Shown here: one piece after another, positions 8,733-17,987 of the stretch
Numbering within the stretch: position 1 is the first letter of the stretch
How the letters are laid out: every line of letters starts with the position of its first letter
Source: Terriglobia bacterium
Lineage (GTDB): Bacteria; Acidobacteriota; Terriglobia; Terriglobales; Acidobacteriaceae
Direction of reading: 5' to 3'
Assembly (NCBI GenBank): GCA_032252755.1
Contig: JAVUPY010000070.1
Span: forward strand, 62,001-126,000
Length of the DNA: 64,000 bases
Program-made: the position numbers and the translations under genes
Notes under the pieces: generated by a model
Database searches by the model: none
Told to the model about the DNA's origin: nothing
What the model saw: only the letters and a program-made list of their open reading frames with translations

Positions 8733-10454
8733 CTAGTACTTCCAACTCATGTCGGCGCCCTTAGGCGCGGTCTCTTCGATGTGCTTCGCCAATATTGGCA
8801 TCACGCGCTGCATCATCGCCTGGTACGACTGCCGGTTCGTGATCTTTCCCCCGCCTGCGTAGCAGTGCGGTTGCATGTAGCCGTACTCGAAATCCGCGAT
8901 CCGATAGGGATTCTTCGAGCTGTCGAGGAAGTCCTGGGTCAGGTGAACGGCGTTGTTCAGGTACCAGGTGTCCATATCGCCAACGGTGATGTGCAGTTTG
9001 TCGACAAGTTTCGGGCCCAGCGTTGCGATGTTTGTCCGCAGGATGTGATCGAGGTCGTAGTGCTCCTGCCAGTACTTCGCGACTTCAGGGTCGATCTTTC
9101 CGGTCGCCGGGTCCCAGATGGGCTTCGGGTAACCGTCCGGGCCCACGGGGCTAAACACGGCTTGCCAGATGTCGAACTGCTCGGTAGAGCGACCATGCGT
9201 CCCCATCACGCGCTCGCGACGGTATGCCGGTTCCATCTCCGCCAGTATCTTCCCGGTTGGAGTCCGCATATCCGGCCGCGGAACCCTGCCAAACGGTCCT
9301 TCGTCCCAGTAGGCGTTCTTATCGTCGTAGATGTCAACCGCCTGGTACGCGTGAAAATCGATCGGATCGGGACAGAAGCCAAAGCTGCCGTTGTAGAAAT
9401 CGGGATAGAAAATCTGGCTCGCAAGCGCTTCCCATCCGCCGGTTGAACCACCCTCGAGCACGCGCGCCCAACCTTGCCCAATTCCGCGAAAACGCTTCTC
9501 GACTTCGGGGATTAATTCTTTCGTGATTGCATCGCCATAAGGCCCCAGGTTCGCCGAGTTCACCGCGTAGGAGTCGTCATAGTAAGGATTTGCGTGCTGG
9601 ATCAGAAGAAGCAGCATGTGCGGGAGGCGACCGTTCGTCCAGTCTTCGAAATTCTGGTACTGGATCTTCGCCATCTCCAACTGCCGGCCCTTGAGATCCG
9701 GGGTCGGTGGCTGCTCACGGAACCAATGGAAATCAGATGGGAAATGTCCCTGTTCGACCAGCAACGGGTAGTGCGCTTCCGGGTGCTCGTCGAAACCCGC
9801 AGGAAGCACCACGATCGCCCCGAGATACATCGGGCGGCCCCAGAAGTCGCTCAGCAGTTTGCTCTGTATGCGGAAGTGTTTGACGTACTTCGTGTCCTTC
9901 GGCGGCTCGATGGGCGGGATCTTCTCCGTCATCGAGATACGAACGACTCCACCGGTTGCCGGATCGATATGCATCCGAACCGGCTTGCTCATCAGGTTGC
10001 CGGGCTTGCGAAACCACTGCTGGCCCTCACCCATGTCCGGCGGAAGCTTCACCGTATGCCCGTCGGCACGGTGAAACGTCTCGTAGATATTCAGCACCGC
10101 CTGTACGTAATAATCTCCGGGTGGAATCTCATCGACGCTGCGCCTTGGATAACCGAGCGTGGACGAATCCACTGTTGCAACAGCACCGGGCGCGAGACCG
10201 TCCACGTCGATGCCGAAGAATTGGCCACTCTCTGCTGTCTCCTCGCGCAATTGAAACCGCGGCTCCGGCTTAGACTCGGTCGAAAGGCCGAGCATGATGT
10301 GGCCATCGAGCGGCTTATTTTCCAATGTCGCAGGGAAGCTGATTTCAAAGCGCAGTTTGGGTTTCGTGCGCACCGCAGGCTTCTGGCCGAAGGAGAAAGA
10401 CGGAACAAAGGTGACAATCGCGAAGCACACGTACAGCAGAGATTTTCGTCCCAT
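8733..10454 (-). CDS. Secreted alpha/beta-hydrolase (esterase-like) protein
   Basis: A 573-residue exported protein. The ATG at 10454 is preceded by AAGGA and gives a clean signal peptide (MGRKSLLYVCFAIVTFVPSF, then SFGQ); the upstream ATG at 10508 would overlap the AsmA gene. The N-terminal half is a beta-rich domain with PPGDYYVQAVLNIYE. The C-terminal half has an esterase-D/putative-esterase fold, with a nucleophile elbow GGSTGGW at 335-341 (Ser337 the likely nucleophile), a GDMDTWYLNN segment that could supply the acid and a YMQPHCYAGG segment that could supply the histidine. The substrate is unknown; distant relatives hydrolyse feruloyl, glycan or siderophore esters. The gene follows the AsmA gene by 19 bases. 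Confidence 0.72.
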   Translation of the reverse strand: MGRKSLLYVCFAIVTFVPSFSFGQKPAVRTKPKLRFEISFPATLENKPLDGHIMLGLSTESKPEPRFQLREETAESGQFFGIDVDGLAPGAVATVDSSTLGYPRRSVDEIPPGDYYVQAVLNIYETFHRADGHTVKLPPDMGEGQQWFRKPGNLMSKPVRMHIDPATGGVVRISMTEKIPPIEPPKDTKYVKHFRIQSKLLSDFWGRPMYLGAIVVLPAGFDEHPEAHYPLLVEQGHFPSDFHWFREQPPTPDLKGRQLEMAKIQYQNFEDWTNGRLPHMLLLLIQHANPYYDDSYAVNSANLGPYGDAITKELIPEVEKRFRGIGQGWARVLEGGSTGGWEALASQIFYPDFYNGSFGFCPDPIDFHAYQAVDIYDDKNAYWDEGPFGRVPRPDMRTPTGKILAEMEPAYRRERVMGTHGRSTEQFDIWQAVFSPVGPDGYPKPIWDPATGKIDPEVAKYWQEHYDLDHILRTNIATLGPKLVDKLHITVGDMDTWYLNNAVHLTQDFLDSSKNPYRIADFEYGYMQPHCYAGGGKITNRQSYQAMMQRVMPILAKHIEETAPKGADMSWKY

Positions 10455-10473
10455 GATTTTCCTTGTATGAGAA

Positions 10474-12093
10474 CTACGGTTTCTTCTTTTTGCCAAACAG
10501 CCCGCCAAGGTCGTTCAACAGGTTGCCGGGTTTGGTCTGCTGTTGCTGACCCTGTGCGCCCGACAAAAATCCGCCAACCGCGCCAGCCACATCGGGCGTA
10601 AAGACCGGACTCGAGGTCGTTCCGGTGATGTGGAAGGGAATGGTGGCGTTCTTCCCGCCGTAACCCACCGCCTGCGTCAGTGCTCCCAGCGCATTCCCCT
10701 GCGTCTGCAATTGAGCGGTCATCTTGAAATTGATCTGGTTATTAGGATTGATAACACCATCGCCTGCAAGACTTCCAATTGCGGGAAGGACCAGTTTCAA
10801 ATCGCTCACCTGGGTGCCTTGTGGTGAGATGCGCACATTGCTCGAGAACAACTGGATGATTGTCTCCTTCGCGCTCTGGACGCCGGCGAGTTTGGAAAGC
10901 GCGGCAAGTTTCGAGCCAAGATCGTAGCCTGTCAGTTTCGTGTTGTTGATATCGACAGATCCCGCGGTCACCAGGCCGTCGACGGGCCCAGTGATGGTTG
11001 CGTGGGCATTGGCGGTACCGCCCTCCAGGCTGGCACCCGACGGTAGAATGATTCCGATGGCCGGTAAGATTCCCGCGATGTCATTCACCGCCATATTGGT
11101 GGCATCGACTTTCGTATCCAGTCGCGTGGAGGCGCCGCTCATGTTGTAAGTGCCGCCGAGACTCGCCGCGCTGCTGCCCAGTTTCAGAATGCCCTTGGTC
11201 AGCGCTCCGGTCTGCTGGGCAAGGTTGTAGTTCGTCGCGAAATCCATATTTAGAGGCTCTTTCGCCGGAGAGCATCCCTGCACGAGGCAGAGACCCGTCC
11301 CCGTCGCATGTCCGTCGAGTTTCGCCGTCCTGCCATCGGAGTTCAGGTTGGCGTCGATGTTCACTTTTCCGCGCATGCCGGAGGCGGGATCAACCAAACC
11401 ACTCGCCGCGAGGTCGAGGTTCTGCACTTTCAGCCCGGCGGTGAGCGGCGTCTGCGCTGCCTGGCTTTGCGACAACGGGCCGAAATTCCCTTTCACATCC
11501 AAACTGCCGCCGCCCGGCGGCGTCGCGGAAACCTGGTACGGAAATGCCGAGGTCAGCGAAATGTCCGTGGCCGTCACATCCACGTTGGAGTAAACCGCCG
11601 GCTTGGTGCGGGTTCCCTGGTACTGCACCGTCATAGTTCCGTTCTTGATGGCGAACTTGCCCACCTTGAACTCCGGTGCTGGTCCGCCCTGCGATTTAGG
11701 CGCATTTGCGCCCAGAGTGGAGACGTTCCACTTTCCATTGGTCCCGTGGATCAGGTTCACCGTCGGCTGATTGATCGCGAAGGACTCGATGTTCAATTTC
11801 CGCGACACGATCAGCGGCCACATTTCAACTCCAATCGACATTGATTTCGCGGTGAGGAAGGGCTCCTTGCCGAACGCCGGATCATCTGCGACAGAAAAAT
11901 TGTCGGCAGTGACTCCGCCCGAGAAGATCGAGAGGCTCAGGTTGCCGACCGTAACCTGCCGGCCCAGGGCCTTGGTGGCCTCGGCCTCCACCTTGGGGCG
12001 GAATTGATTCGCATCGATAAAGAAGGGGATAACCGCCGCCGCGATGATGACAAGAACTACGACGACTCCGATGGTTATGAAAACTTTGCGCAT
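10474..12093 (-). CDS. AsmA family protein
   Basis: A 539-residue inner-membrane-anchored periplasmic protein of the AsmA/TamB-like repeating beta-groove superfamily, thought to bridge lipid transport or outer-membrane assembly. One N-terminal membrane helix (about residues 5-25, VFITIGVVVVLVIIAAAVIP) is followed by FIDANQFRPKVEAEATKALG, the AsmA N-terminal signature, and long beta repeats. The C-terminus ends NDLGGLFGKKKKP. A second, longer paralogue at 58051-60900 shares both the N-terminal signature and this end motif. A GGGGGG-containing ribosome site precedes the ATG. It is likely the first gene of an operon with the esterase-like protein and cytochrome. Confidence 0.88.
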   Translation of the reverse strand: MRKVFITIGVVVVLVIIAAAVIPFFIDANQFRPKVEAEATKALGRQVTVGNLSLSIFSGGVTADNFSVADDPAFGKEPFLTAKSMSIGVEMWPLIVSRKLNIESFAINQPTVNLIHGTNGKWNVSTLGANAPKSQGGPAPEFKVGKFAIKNGTMTVQYQGTRTKPAVYSNVDVTATDISLTSAFPYQVSATPPGGGSLDVKGNFGPLSQSQAAQTPLTAGLKVQNLDLAASGLVDPASGMRGKVNIDANLNSDGRTAKLDGHATGTGLCLVQGCSPAKEPLNMDFATNYNLAQQTGALTKGILKLGSSAASLGGTYNMSGASTRLDTKVDATNMAVNDIAGILPAIGIILPSGASLEGGTANAHATITGPVDGLVTAGSVDINNTKLTGYDLGSKLAALSKLAGVQSAKETIIQLFSSNVRISPQGTQVSDLKLVLPAIGSLAGDGVINPNNQINFKMTAQLQTQGNALGALTQAVGYGGKNATIPFHITGTTSSPVFTPDVAGAVGGFLSGAQGQQQQTKPGNLLNDLGGLFGKKKKP

Positions 12094-12166
12094 GATATCC
12101 CCCCGGCAAAGGTTGCTCGTGTCTATGGGCAGGAAATGTTACCACTGCGGAGAGCGGTGCTGGAAA

Positions 12167-12940
12167 TCAGGCGTGAGCTTCGGCGGTAGCGGCGAACCGC
12201 ATCAGCGCCAGGGTGGTGAGATCGTTATCGATTGGCCTTCCATGCATGTGGGCCAGCACGGAATTCAGAACCTCATTGCAGAGGCCCTCGGCATCGTGGG
12301 CGTGGCCATTGGCGAGAATCTTTTTTACCCGTTCGATCCCGAACTCTGAGCGCCGGTTGCGAGCTTCCATCAAACCACGCGAGAACAGAAGCAGGACCGC
12401 GCCGGGCTCCAGAACCGTCATCAGTGCGTCCTGTGTCGCATGCAGGAAGAGTCCCAGCGGCAACCCGCTGGCCGAGAGTTCGCTAATCCCGTGCGAATCG
12501 CGCACCAGTGCCGGCGTGTATCCCGCGTTTACGTAGCACAAAGTGCCCAGTTCTTCGCGATAGGAGCCGGCAAAGCCGGTGGACATGTGCGCCGTGCCCG
12601 TGATTTCCATGATCGCCCGATTAATGGCGAGTACCAACTGAGTCAGCGCATCGGCTTCATTGACATGCTCGGACTGGAATAGCTCCTCCGCCATTCGACG
12701 AAAAACGATTTGCACCGTGGCAGCCACGTGAAATGCGAAATCGCGCTTCCCCGCGATGTCCAGCACAACAAAGATCATGCGGTTACGGACGCAGACGATG
12801 TCGAAGAAGTCGCCGCCGATGCGCGCTCCGTGATAGCGAACCGCGATTTGCGCCGACGAAAGGGTCGGAAACTGGGTCGGAACCGGACGTAGTAACTCGG
12901 GTTCGGGCGGCTTCCGGAAAAATGCAAAATTCAGCATCAA
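12167..12940 (-). CDS. PP2C/SpoIIE-type serine phosphatase
   Basis: A 257-residue cytoplasmic protein matching the SpoIIE/RsbU phosphatase domain (PP2C fold, Mn/Mg-dependent), which usually dephosphorylates an anti-sigma-factor antagonist. Visible motifs: ARIGGDFFDIV (metal Asp in GGDFFD), VVLDIAGKR (normally DVSGKG/A), YVNAGYTPALV, GLPLGLF, and the C-terminal metal motif NDLTTLALMRF. There is no sensor (PAS, GAF or HAMP) domain in front; the catalytic domain begins after about 40 residues, so the input must come from a partner protein. No anti-sigma or antagonist gene is adjacent. The start may be either of two consecutive ATGs. Confidence 0.85.
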   Translation of the reverse strand: MMLNFAFFRKPPEPELLRPVPTQFPTLSSAQIAVRYHGARIGGDFFDIVCVRNRMIFVVLDIAGKRDFAFHVAATVQIVFRRMAEELFQSEHVNEADALTQLVLAINRAIMEITGTAHMSTGFAGSYREELGTLCYVNAGYTPALVRDSHGISELSASGLPLGLFLHATQDALMTVLEPGAVLLLFSRGLMEARNRRSEFGIERVKKILANGHAHDAEGLCNEVLNSVLAHMHGRPIDNDLTTLALMRFAATAEAHA

Positions 12941-13019
12941 ACCGCGACGATAGCACGTTTTGGCGGGGTGGCCAACAACCCAGCGTGAACTTTAATTCCT
13001 GGTGCATCGCGGAATGGGG

Positions 13020-14432
13020 TTATGTGCCGTATCGGTCTTTGAGGTACTCACCGACATCCTGCTGCAGCTTGGCATAGCCGGCGTGCACGGTGGATTGCAG
13101 GGCAGACTCGGTGCTCTGCCCCTCTCCGATTCTTTTCAATATCTGCCGAATCCCGTCCATCCCGTAGGTGTCGCGAAGGTATTCCGCCACTGCCAGCGAC
13201 TGAATGTAGGCAACCGAAGCTTCTTTTCCATCGAGATTCATGAAGGATCCTTCAAGCAAGTTCAACGGGACTTCGTGATCCTGAGCAAACAGGCGGGCGA
13301 GCGTTGCTCCGTACGGGGCTGCAGTCCGCGGTTCCATCAGTTGCGCAATCCCCTCATGGAGCCACTGAGGACAGCGCCCTCGACTGAGTTGGTTGATGAA
13401 GGTATGTGTCAGTTCATGGCGGAGAATACGCGCCAGCTCTGGCGTCGCCGTCGTCAGGCCAGAAATAGGGACCCGGATCTTTCCATCATTGATCGCGGTC
13501 GTCCAACTCGGGGACTCAGTGACATCCTGGAATGCCTGCTCGGTATAGAGAATGACAGTTATGTTCTGAGGACTGGTCCCGAATTGGCTGGAAAGGTCCT
13601 CATAATTAACATCCAGGACCTGCAGCACCGAATCGCGCAGGGAGTCGGGAATGGAATGCCCCTGGTAACGAAGAGTGAAGTGACCGCTATTGCGCTGTTG
13701 GAAATCGGCGGTTGCGTGCTGGTCGCGCTGCGCCTTCTCGAGATACTTTTGCACGGTTGCGTCAGGACGAATCTCCAGGGAACGCTTCCAGGACTCAATC
13801 GCATCGCGATTGCGATCGGCGGAATAATACGCGTATCCGAGTACCGTCCAGCCATCGGCGGAATTGGGCGCCAGTCGCGTTGATTTTTCCGCCATCGAGA
13901 TCGCATCTTCGCCACGTCCGACCTGAATCAACAGGGCGGCATAGTGATCCAGAATTGTATGGTTCTTCGGCAGATACCCGAGCGCCATCGAGTAATAGCG
14001 TACCGCACGGTCCGGATTTCCGTGTTCCTGCTCAAAGCGGGCCGCCTGGAAGTAAGCCGCCGCCACGGTTTGCTGGTCGGCAGTACGATCAATGGCGTAT
14101 AGAACCTCGGGGTCCACCTTCCCGTCGTGGATCAACTTGGGGGTGAGATCATTGGTAACCGGTAGGCTCGAACTCGGTGTAAAGGTGGGCGTTTCGGGGT
14201 GGCTGGTTGGCGGAACCCCAATTCCTGTCTCGATTCGATCAACCAATTTCTGAGAAATAGCGTACTTGTCGTCGCCTATTTCGTACTCCACCCGACCATT
14301 TTTCTCGCGGGCGGTGTCTACAATAATGCGCTTCCCGTTTTTCAACACGATGACATCACCGCGTACGAGCGGAGCAGCTACGAGCAGGATTAAGATGACA
14401 GGAAGTCGCACGGAAGCGCATTCTAACAGCAT
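13020..14432 (-). CDS. Secreted TPR protein with a gluzincin (peptidase MA-like) domain
   Basis: A 470-residue exported protein. The N-terminus is a signal peptide (VRLPVILILLVAAPLVRG), followed by a short DVIVLKNGKRIIVDT beta module found in many secreted proteins, TPR units in the middle (DRAVRYYSMALGYLPKNHTI, then a repeat around DAISMAEKSTRLAPNSADG) and a C-terminal peptidase domain. The zinc motif HELTH is at residues 339-343, followed by WLHEGIAQLM, whose Glu is the likely third ligand. It is therefore probably an active metallopeptidase, substrate unknown. Starts at 14432 (ATG) or 14411 (GTG) are both possible and neither has a good ribosome site. Only 18 bases separate 14432 from the divergent M1 peptidase start. 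Confidence 0.78.
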   Translation of the reverse strand: MLLECASVRLPVILILLVAAPLVRGDVIVLKNGKRIIVDTAREKNGRVEYEIGDDKYAISQKLVDRIETGIGVPPTSHPETPTFTPSSSLPVTNDLTPKLIHDGKVDPEVLYAIDRTADQQTVAAAYFQAARFEQEHGNPDRAVRYYSMALGYLPKNHTILDHYAALLIQVGRGEDAISMAEKSTRLAPNSADGWTVLGYAYYSADRNRDAIESWKRSLEIRPDATVQKYLEKAQRDQHATADFQQRNSGHFTLRYQGHSIPDSLRDSVLQVLDVNYEDLSSQFGTSPQNITVILYTEQAFQDVTESPSWTTAINDGKIRVPISGLTTATPELARILRHELTHTFINQLSRGRCPQWLHEGIAQLMEPRTAAPYGATLARLFAQDHEVPLNLLEGSFMNLDGKEASVAYIQSLAVAEYLRDTYGMDGIRQILKRIGEGQSTESALQSTVHAGYAKLQQDVGEYLKDRYGT

Positions 14433-14450
14433 CGCAACAGGGGGTTGTAG

Positions 14451-16955
14451 GTGACGCGTGGGCCAGCACTCTTGGTGCTAGTCGTCCTCGTTCTCGGATT
14501 CGGCGTCTTGGCGCCTGCCCAGAATCCCGGCCAGATTCAGGCTACTCCTGCGCCTCAGAATCCTTCGCCTCAAGCTCTGCCCGCGCCAAAGACCGTCCAG
14601 GAACTCTACCACCAACTTCGGAGCGTTGGCCTGAACCTCAGCGCGGTGTTCAAGATTCGCGATGCAGCGATCGACCGCGAGGACCTTCACCTTTACCTCA
14701 ACGATGGCATGATCGGTTTCACGCAAGACGTTGATGGCCGCATCACGGGGGCGTACTTCACCGGCGAAGGAGAGATTCTTACCCGACCGCCCGACATCTC
14801 CGAACGTGCCTCCCTGGGGCTCTTTACCGGTCTCGGCTACCTCGACGAGCACTTCCAGGCCGCTTACCTTCGCTTCAACGACGACACCGCTCTGCAGTTG
14901 CAATCGCATCTACGGGATACCGATGCCGAAGCCAAGCAGGAGTTCCTTACGACGAATGCGCCGATCGCGCCGCGTCTGGCGCAAATGGATGGATTGCGGT
15001 TGCTCAGCAGCTTCACGAGCCATTATTCACAGGACCACTATCTCCATGTGAGAATGCTCGCCGCACGGCTGGGCAATTTCGACGCCTTTTACGATTCGAT
15101 GGCGGAAGAGCAGATCAGCATTGGAAAGTTCACTTCCAAGGACAACGTTGACTACTACGACGTGTGGATGTCGTTCCCGGCACGATCGTCCCGTGGCCCG
15201 GATCCTCCGGAGCGCATCGTCGACCCGTGGCGTTCTTCGCAATCGGTGCGAGTGACGAACTTCGACATTAATGCCAAGCTCATTCCGCCGGAGCGCATTG
15301 AAAGCGATGCGACGCTATCGCTCAGCGCAAAATACGGCGGCCAGCGCTTGTTGTTTTTTGAGTTGTCGCGGTATCTGAAAGTGCACACCGTGACGCTCGC
15401 CGGTAAGCCGCTCGACTTTCTGCAGAACGAGAGCGTTGACGGAACTGAATTGGCCAAACGTGGCAACGATCTTGTAGTCGTTATCCTTCCGCAAGCTCTG
15501 AAGAACGGCGAACAGTTCCAACTCCATTTCGTATACGCCGGCGAAGTCATGCAGCAGGCTGGGGAAGGCTTGCTCTACGTCGGTGCACGCGGCACCTGGT
15601 ATCCCAGCCGCGGCATCGGGATGGCGAAGTTTGAACTTGAGTTTCGCTGGCCGACGGAGTGGACGCTGGTAGCCACCGGAAAACGCGTCTCGCTTGAAAC
15701 CCAGGGAAACGAACTGGTGGGCCGGTGGGTGTCGGAAGTCGAAATGCCGCTGGCGGGATTCAACTTGGGCCAGTACACGCGCAAAGAATTCCGGGTCGGC
15801 AATGTCCAGGTTGATGCTTATGCCTCGCGTTCACTCGAATCGGACCTCACGAAACAGGCTGCCAGCACAGCCGTGGTGAAGCCTCTGCCAAAGCTCGGCC
15901 CAGAATCTCCTGAAACCCTCATCGTCGCTCCGCCACTTTCGATCGATCCTGCGCAGAGCAGTGAATCGATGGCCGAGCGTTGCGCAAAGGCGATTCAAGC
16001 CTATACCCAGTGGTTTGGCCCATACCCGTACAGTACCCTTGCGGTGACGCAGTTTCCGTCCCGGTCGGCGCAAGGATGGCCCGGCCTTATCTTCCTCTCC
16101 AGCGCCGCATGGCTCACCCCGGAAGAGCAAGCGCGTCTCAAACTCGACACCTTCGGGCGAATCGTCTATGGCGATCTCATGCCCTGGCACGAAACCGCGC
16201 ACATGTGGTGGGGCGATGTCGTCTTTTGGAAAAGCTATCGCGATCAGTGGCTCGTCGAAGCACTCGCGAACTATAGTGCGCTCATGATGATTGAGCAACG
16301 CGATCCCGACGCTTTCGAAATAGCCATGAACCGCTATCGCGACGACCTTTTAAGCCGGGCACCCAACGGCCGCCAATATCTCGAAGCTGGTCCGGTAAAC
16401 CTTGGGGTTCGGCTCTCTTCATCCGAATTCCCCGGCGGCTATGTTGCTATCAGCTACGGACGCGGCACATGGTTGATCCACATGCTGCGAAGCATGTTTG
16501 ACGACCCGATCGCGAAGCCGCACGAAGATCTGTTCCTGAAAGCGCTGCGTCAGTTCCGCGAACGTTATGCGTTCAAGGAGACGACAAGCAGGGACCTCGA
16601 AAAGGTCTTTGAGGATTACATGCCTGCCTCGCTGCGCTACGATGGTCGCCGTTCACTCGACTGGTTCTTCAATGGCTGGGTGGATGGTACAGCCATACCG
16701 AGTCTCTCGCTGAAAGACGTTAAGATCAATCGTCGCGATGGCAAGTCATTTGCCGCGTTTACGATCCTGCAACAGGATGCACCGGATGATCTGGTGACAT
16801 CAGTTCCGATTTACGCTGTTCTCGGCAATAACCGCCGGGTTTTCGCAGGTCGCGTGTTCGCCGACGGGGAACTTAGCAAGCTTCACCTCACGGTTCCCGC
16901 TGGAACCCGCAAACTTCTACTCGATCCGTTCAATACAATCCTGCGGCGACCGTGA
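14451..16955 (+). CDS. M1 family metallopeptidase (secreted aminopeptidase-like)
   Basis: An 834-residue exported protein with signal peptide (ALLVLVVLVLGFGVLAPAQ) from a GTG start. The zinc motif HETAH is at residues 580-584, and the third zinc ligand is Glu603 in WLVEALANY, giving the exact HExxH-18-E arrangement of M1 peptidases. A beta-sandwich with RWVSEVEMPLAGFNLGQYTR precedes the catalytic domain. The canonical GAMEN exopeptidase motif is not obvious: the corresponding stretch reads GWPGLIFLSS, so the enzyme may not be a classical aminopeptidase. Periplasmic or outer-membrane-associated peptide degradation is likely. It is divergent from the TPR/gluzincin gene, another exported metallopeptidase, with almost no space between them. 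Confidence 0.87.
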   Translation: MTRGPALLVLVVLVLGFGVLAPAQNPGQIQATPAPQNPSPQALPAPKTVQELYHQLRSVGLNLSAVFKIRDAAIDREDLHLYLNDGMIGFTQDVDGRITGAYFTGEGEILTRPPDISERASLGLFTGLGYLDEHFQAAYLRFNDDTALQLQSHLRDTDAEAKQEFLTTNAPIAPRLAQMDGLRLLSSFTSHYSQDHYLHVRMLAARLGNFDAFYDSMAEEQISIGKFTSKDNVDYYDVWMSFPARSSRGPDPPERIVDPWRSSQSVRVTNFDINAKLIPPERIESDATLSLSAKYGGQRLLFFELSRYLKVHTVTLAGKPLDFLQNESVDGTELAKRGNDLVVVILPQALKNGEQFQLHFVYAGEVMQQAGEGLLYVGARGTWYPSRGIGMAKFELEFRWPTEWTLVATGKRVSLETQGNELVGRWVSEVEMPLAGFNLGQYTRKEFRVGNVQVDAYASRSLESDLTKQAASTAVVKPLPKLGPESPETLIVAPPLSIDPAQSSESMAERCAKAIQAYTQWFGPYPYSTLAVTQFPSRSAQGWPGLIFLSSAAWLTPEEQARLKLDTFGRIVYGDLMPWHETAHMWWGDVVFWKSYRDQWLVEALANYSALMMIEQRDPDAFEIAMNRYRDDLLSRAPNGRQYLEAGPVNLGVRLSSSEFPGGYVAISYGRGTWLIHMLRSMFDDPIAKPHEDLFLKALRQFRERYAFKETTSRDLEKVFEDYMPASLRYDGRRSLDWFFNGWVDGTAIPSLSLKDVKINRRDGKSFAAFTILQQDAPDDLVTSVPIYAVLGNNRRVFAGRVFADGELSKLHLTVPAGTRKLLLDPFNTILRRP

Positions 16956-17355
16956 GTTTTTGGCATTGACGATCACTGTAGACCCGAATGTCACAGATCT
17001 GTGAAATTTTTGCCCCATCTGCGTCAGAAATGAACTCCCTTATTTTCCTAAAGAATTTACCGCACCGGAGGCATCCTGCAGCGTGCAGATGTAATCTTTT
17101 GTCTCGTTGCAGAGCAGGGATGCTCCCCATTCACCCCTGCGGGATCTGTGCATTCGCTGATTAGTCCTTGCTAATTTGGCGGCAGATCAAAAGGGTTTTT
17201 CGAAGCACACTGGAAGCCTCGACTCGGTCAGGTCACAAGAAGCCGATCTAAGTGACGGGGCGAAGCTATCTCCGTTCAGGCAAGCGTGCAATTACATACG
17301 TGCTTCCTCTGTGGCGGTTCTTCTGAGAGTTTCAAGATAGGCGCCGGGCCGGAAA
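16956..17355. other. 400-base intergenic leader ahead of the exopolysaccharide locus
   Basis: No gene seen. It begins with a perfect 14-base palindrome TCACAGATCTGTGA (16991-17004) followed by AATTTTT. This may be a weak terminator for the M1 peptidase gene or an operator. Further on, ACGGGG and CTCCGT around 17255-17272 can form a short hairpin. The length and position suggest that promoter and leader of the polysaccharide operon lie here, but I cannot assign a convincing -35/-10 pair. Confidence 0.4.
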
Positions 17356-17883
17356 GTGGAGGGTATGGGCACTCAGCAGTGGTTCGCAGCATACACTTAT
17401 GCGAGGCATGAAAAAAAGGTCGCGGAATATCTCTGCTGGTCTGGCATCGAGTCCTTTCTGCCTGTCTACAAGGACGCCAGTTTGTGGAAGAACGGCCTGC
17501 GCGTGCTGATCGAGCGGCCTCTCTTCCCCAGCTACGTTTTCGTTCATATTGAAGCTACAGATAGCCTGAAAATTCTCCGTACGCCCAGCGTCGCCAGCCT
17601 GGTCACGGTCGCCGGCGTACCCGCTTCATTACCAAATAGCGAAATCGAATCCCTTAAAGCCGGCGTATCCCAACTCAATCTTGAGCCTCATCCTTACCTC
17701 CGAAAGGGCGATCCCGTCCGTGTCAAGACCGGACCATTCGCTGGACAGGAAGGGATCCTGGTACTGCATAAGAACCGCTGGCGGGTTGTAATCTGCATCG
17801 AGTTGTTGATGCAGGCCATCTCGGTGGAAATTGATACGAGCGCAATTGAGCGCCTGCCTGCCAGCTATTTCCGTTGTGCTTAG
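17356..17883 (+). CDS. NusG/RfaH/UpxY-like transcription antiterminator
   Basis: A 175-residue protein with a NusG N-terminal domain (QQWFAAYTYARHEKKVAEYL, then FLPVY and RPLFPSYVFVHIE) and a C-terminal KOW domain (RKGDPVRVKTGPFAGQEGIL). Specialised NusG paralogues of this type (RfaH, UpxY, LoaP) ride on RNA polymerase and prevent premature termination in long polysaccharide operons. Being the first gene of the exopolysaccharide locus supports that role here; housekeeping NusG is normally next to secE and rplK, which are absent. The start is either GTG 17356 or ATG 17365; neither has an ideally spaced ribosome site. Confidence 0.88.
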   Translation: MEGMGTQQWFAAYTYARHEKKVAEYLCWSGIESFLPVYKDASLWKNGLRVLIERPLFPSYVFVHIEATDSLKILRTPSVASLVTVAGVPASLPNSEIESLKAGVSQLNLEPHPYLRKGDPVRVKTGPFAGQEGILVLHKNRWRVVICIELLMQAISVEIDTSAIERLPASYFRCA

Positions 17884-17987
17884 CGAAACTCTCGGACTCA
17901 GCCGTTGGCGCAAAAACAGATCCAGTCCTGATCCATTGAACATCATCTCGCCAGCCTCTGCTTGAGGCCCTCTCCGAATCCCCGCAT

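Noticed and set aside
17320-17335. Sequence resembling the ops element (GGCGGT) near the antiterminator start
   Set aside because: Only the first six bases match GGCGGTAGCNT; without the rest and the hairpin context the match is likely chance.
16956-17355. Possible c-di-GMP (GEMM-I) riboswitch ahead of the capsule locus
   Set aside because: A GGAAGCCTC stretch looked suggestive, but the GCAAA segment and the tetraloop-receptor pairing are not present.
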